49,276 bases of DNA from Candidatus Eiseniibacteriota bacterium (GTDB lineage Bacteria; Eisenbacteria; RBG-16-71-46), in contig JADLGX010000071.1 of assembly GCA_020849095.1 (NCBI GenBank), positions 1 to 49,276 of the forward strand, given 5' to 3'. A program made the position numbers and the translations under genes. The notes beneath the pieces are model-generated. The model saw nothing but the letters and a program-made list of their open reading frames with translations. It was not told the DNA's origin and searched no databases. Positions 46,947 through 49,276 of this stretch are shown piece by piece; position 1 is the first letter of the stretch; each line of letters opens with the position of its first letter.

Positions 46947-47009
46947 ATGTCACGCGGCGCGACTCTCGCGACCCTCACGCGACGGCCCGCCCCAGCACGA
47001 AGACCCTGA
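46947..47009 (+). CDS. Leaderless 20-codon leader ORF of the Hyf-like operon
   Basis: MSRGATLATLTRRPAPARRP followed by UGA. It starts 7 nt after a -10-like TGTTAT and stops 13 nt before the HyfB-like ATG, which has no clear Shine-Dalgarno. The C-terminal Arg/Pro-rich end (ARRP-stop) matches the end of the sigma-operon leader (PRRRP-stop). Arg-Pro at a UGA stop is the terminal arrangement in the TnaC leader. Coding status is inferred. Confidence 0.45.
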   Translation: MSRGATLATLTRRPAPARRP

Positions 47010-47022
47010 CCACGGACGGCTC

Positions 47023-49065
47023 ATGGTTCTCGCCGGACTCGACGGCGCGCTACTTTGCGGCGCGGTGTGGGGACTCGGCTCGGCGTTGCTCCTTCCCGCG
47101 ATCGCCGCGCTGGTTCCGTCATCGCCGGCGCCACTGCGCCATGCGGTACCGCGCGCGCTCGCCGTGCTCTCCTGCCTGCTGGCGGCCGCGCTCGGCGCGC
47201 TCACGCTGGCGGGCCACTCCGGATCGCTGCTGTCGTGGTGGCCCGGACTGCCCGGCGAGCCCTTCACGCTGGCGGCCGACGCGCTTTCGGCGCCGTTCCT
47301 GCTGCTGTTCGGACTCGTCGGCGCGGCGACGTTCGCGGCGCACGGCCCGGACGGCACGCCCGCCGGCGCCGCCGCGCGGCTGTCGCTGCACGCGGCGTTC
47401 GCGCTGGGACTGCTCAGCGTCTTCCTGTCGCGGCACGCGCTGCTGTTCCTGTTCGCGTGGGAGGGCATGACGCTGTGCTCGGCGGCGCTGGTCGCGCACG
47501 ACCTGCACAGCGCGCGCGCGCGCACCGCCACCTACGTGTATCTGGCGCTGTCGCACCTGGGCGCGGCACTCGTGGCGTTCGCGCTGGTCACGCTGGCGGC
47601 GCACGCGGGTTCGTTCCAGTTCGGCGCGCTCGCCGACGCCTTCTCGCACCTGCCGCCCGGCGAGCGCTCGCGACTCTCGTGGCTCTTCACGATCGGCTTC
47701 ATGGTCAAGCTGGGCATCGTGCCCGCGCACGTGTGGCTGCCTATGGCGCACCCGGAAGCGCCGGCGCCGGTGTCCGCGATGCTGTCCGGGGTCATGGTGA
47801 AGGCCGGGCTCTACGGCATGCTGCGCTTTGCTTGGCAGATGCCCGGCGCGCCGCCCGAGAACTGGGGCACCGCGCTGCTCATGCTGGGCGTCACGTCGGC
47901 GGTCGCGGGCGCGCTGTACGCCGCGGTCGAGAGCGACGCCAAGCGCCTGCTCGCCTACTCCACCATCAAGCACGGCGGCATCCTGCTGCTCGCCACCGGA
48001 CTGGCGGCGCTGCTCGCCGCCAACGGCCAGCGCGAGATCGCCGGAGTGGCGCTGGCCGCCGCGCTGTACCACGCCGTCGGGCACGGGCTCGCCAAGGCGC
48101 TCGCCTTCCTGGCCGTGGGCGAGGCGGTGCATGCCGCGGGCACGAGATCGCTGGAGTCGCTGGGCGGGCTCGCGCGCCGCATGCCGCGCACTTCGGTGGC
48201 GGCGCTGTTCGCCACGCTGGCGCTGTGCGGACTGCCGCCCTTCTCCTGCTTCGCCGGCGAGTGGCTGGTGTTCCAGGCGCTCATCCTCGGGTTCTCGTCT
48301 GGCGCCGGCCAGCTGCGGCTGCTCGCGCCGTTCGCGGGCGCCGGCGTGGCACTGGCCAGCGCGCTCGCCGTGGCCGCCATGGTCAAGCTGTACGGCATCG
48401 GTTTTCTCGGCCGCCCGCGCTCGGCGCAGGCCGCCGCCGCGCACGAGGGCTCGCCGCTGCCCGTCGCCGCCATGCTCGCGCTGGCCACGCTGCCCGTGGC
48501 GTGGGGGCTGCTGGCGCCGCAGCTGGCGACGGCGTTGGGAGCGCCGCTCGCCGTGCTGCTGCCCGGCTTCGACGCGGCCCACCTGGCGGAGTCCTCCGGC
48601 TTCCAGATGGTGCCCGCCGGCCTGCAGTCCAGCAGCATCTCGCCGGCCGCCGCCGCGGTGCTGCTGCTGGTGTTCGCCCTGCTCGCGCGCGTCTGGCTGC
48701 GCGGCACGCGCGGCGCGGCGCCGCCGCTGCGCATCGCGCCCTCGTGGGCGTGCGGAGCCAGGCTCGACTCGCGCATGCAGTACTCCTCGCTGGGATTCAC
48801 CAAGCCGCTGCGCCTGATCTTCGAACCCGTGCTGCGCGGCGAGCGTGAGCTCGAGGTGCTCGAGGAAGGCTCGCCCTACTTCGCCAAGAAGTACCGCTAC
48901 CGCGCCGGGCTGCCCGCCGTGTTCGAGAACGCGCTCTACCAGCCGTTCGTGCAGGCGGTGCTGTGGAGCAGCGAACAGGCGCGCCGACTGCAGACCGGCA
49001 GCCTCCACCTCTATCTGGCCTACCTGCTCGCGACGCTGGTCGGCCTGCTGCTGTGGGCGCGCTGA
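47023..49065 (+). CDS. HyfB/HycC-like proton-translocating membrane subunit
   Basis: 680 residues, Mrp antiporter/NuoL-like superfamily with about 16 TMs. Functional residues: LFAWEGMTLCSAALVAHDL (Glu in TM5), FTIGFMVKLGIVPAHVWLPMAHPEAPAPVSAMLSGVMVKAGLYGMLR (Lys in TM7 and TM8 region), ESDAKRLLAYSTIKHGGIL (Lys) and FSCFAGEWLVFQAL. The C-terminal extension, with ENALYQPF and a final TM, is that of HyfB/HycC rather than NuoL. ATG at 47023 (MVLAGLDGALL) is the only start that avoids running back through the promoter. It is followed by a HyfC/HycD-like gene overlapping at TGATG, so this opens a group 4 hydrogenase or formate hydrogenlyase-type operon. Confidence 0.85.
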   Translation: MVLAGLDGALLCGAVWGLGSALLLPAIAALVPSSPAPLRHAVPRALAVLSCLLAAALGALTLAGHSGSLLSWWPGLPGEPFTLAADALSAPFLLLFGLVGAATFAAHGPDGTPAGAAARLSLHAAFALGLLSVFLSRHALLFLFAWEGMTLCSAALVAHDLHSARARTATYVYLALSHLGAALVAFALVTLAAHAGSFQFGALADAFSHLPPGERSRLSWLFTIGFMVKLGIVPAHVWLPMAHPEAPAPVSAMLSGVMVKAGLYGMLRFAWQMPGAPPENWGTALLMLGVTSAVAGALYAAVESDAKRLLAYSTIKHGGILLLATGLAALLAANGQREIAGVALAAALYHAVGHGLAKALAFLAVGEAVHAAGTRSLESLGGLARRMPRTSVAALFATLALCGLPPFSCFAGEWLVFQALILGFSSGAGQLRLLAPFAGAGVALASALAVAAMVKLYGIGFLGRPRSAQAAAAHEGSPLPVAAMLALATLPVAWGLLAPQLATALGAPLAVLLPGFDAAHLAESSGFQMVPAGLQSSSISPAAAAVLLLVFALLARVWLRGTRGAAPPLRIAPSWACGARLDSRMQYSSLGFTKPLRLIFEPVLRGERELEVLEEGSPYFAKKYRYRAGLPAVFENALYQPFVQAVLWSSEQARRLQTGSLHLYLAYLLATLVGLLLWAR

Positions 49066-49276
49066 TGATTCCCGCCCCGGTGCTGGTGATCGCGCAGACC
49101 CTGCTGCTGGTGGCGCTGGCGCCGATGTGGAACGGCGTGGTGGGCGCCCTCAAGGCGCGGCTGCAGATGCGCATCGGCCCGCCCGTCCTGCAGCGCTACC
49201 GCGACCTGTTCAAGCTCTCGGGCAAGGAGACCGTGCTCACCGAGGACGCCTCGCCGCTCGCGCGCGTCTCGCCGTA
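49065..49276 (+). CDS. HyfC/HycD-like membrane subunit (partial, cut by window end)
   Basis: The first 70 residues are visible: a hydrophobic helix (PAPVLVIAQTLLLVALAPMW), then GVVGALKARLQMRIGPPVLQRYRDLFKLSGKETVLTEDAS. This matches the N-terminus of HyfC/HycD/NuoH-type subunits (the 'K.K.A..Q.R.GP.vlqpY.Dl.KL..Ke' segment), which form the membrane arm near the quinone/ferredoxin-linked hydrogenase module. Its ATG overlaps the preceding stop by one base. Which catalytic partner (hydrogenase-like, or none) is present cannot be seen here. Confidence 0.85.
   Translation, partial: MIPAPVLVIAQTLLLVALAPMWNGVVGALKARLQMRIGPPVLQRYRDLFKLSGKETVLTEDASPLARVSP

Overview
The window is high-GC (roughly two-thirds G+C by eye), densely coded bacterial chromosome with no plasmid, phage or insertion-sequence genes. 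A PorV/UPF0164-type outer-membrane protein, a secreted protein ending in a FlgD/T9SS-like 'VYDVTGR' module, lipoproteins, LpxH and several beta-barrels point to a diderm of the FCB side of the tree. The overall style resembles Candidatus Eisenbacteria/Krumholzibacteriota-like genomes, but that placement is inference.

Layout. 1-6.4 kb: envelope genes (amidase, HtrA/DegP protease, LpxH, PorV-like barrel, DUF4384 protein). 6.5-11.7 kb: an FN3 lipoprotein with a consensus sigma-54 promoter, an 812-bp gap holding a strongly structured candidate RNA, a 1,038-residue TPR-GAF-sigma-54 activator and a small secreted protein. 11.8-20.6 kb: Ppx/GppA phosphatase and an ArsR-type regulator; divergently RlmN and an NtrY/NtrX-like two-component pair, then an Omp85-like barrel with its own sigma-54 promoter, a DUF4390 protein and a secreted metallopeptidase. 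20.8-25.1 kb: an ECF sigma / anti-sigma / bactofilin-like membrane protein operon preceded by two overlapping mini-ORFs; divergently enolase and an FtsB/DivIC-like protein. 25.2-33.5 kb: a beta-barrel, initiator tRNA-fMet, and a complete heme-copper oxidase cluster (ctaA, ctaB, diheme cytochrome c, a 40-residue membrane peptide, subunits II, I, III, IV, a second III-like subunit and a CAVC-motif protein). 33.7-37.5 kb: two tandem paralogous secreted GHL15-like putative glycosyl hydrolases. 37.6-46.9 kb: squalene/phytoene synthase, MFS exporter, GH1 glycosidase, a 57-residue zinc-ribbon protein, a Gfo/Idh-like protein with an unknown partner, a LemA operon with two GIDE/BAM-like paralogues, and an SDR. 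46.9 kb to the end: the start of a Hyf/Hyc-like (group 4 hydrogenase / complex I-related) operon cut by the window edge.

Regulation that can be read. Several genes have a -10 element of the form TAGNNT placed 7-8 nt before the start codon, which predicts leaderless mRNAs (lpxH, eno, GH1 glycosidase). Two further promoters with the same geometry start mini-ORFs ending in Arg-Arg-Pro-UGA, ahead of the ECF sigma gene and ahead of the Hyf-like operon. Two near-perfect sigma-54 sites sit next to the two sigma-54 activator genes. The most unusual object is the three-domain structured RNA candidate on the minus strand at 7547-7834, which ends in a U8 tract. Start codons were re-chosen from Shine-Dalgarno position, signal peptides and operon overlaps. 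All family assignments are from reading the sequences; no database search was run.
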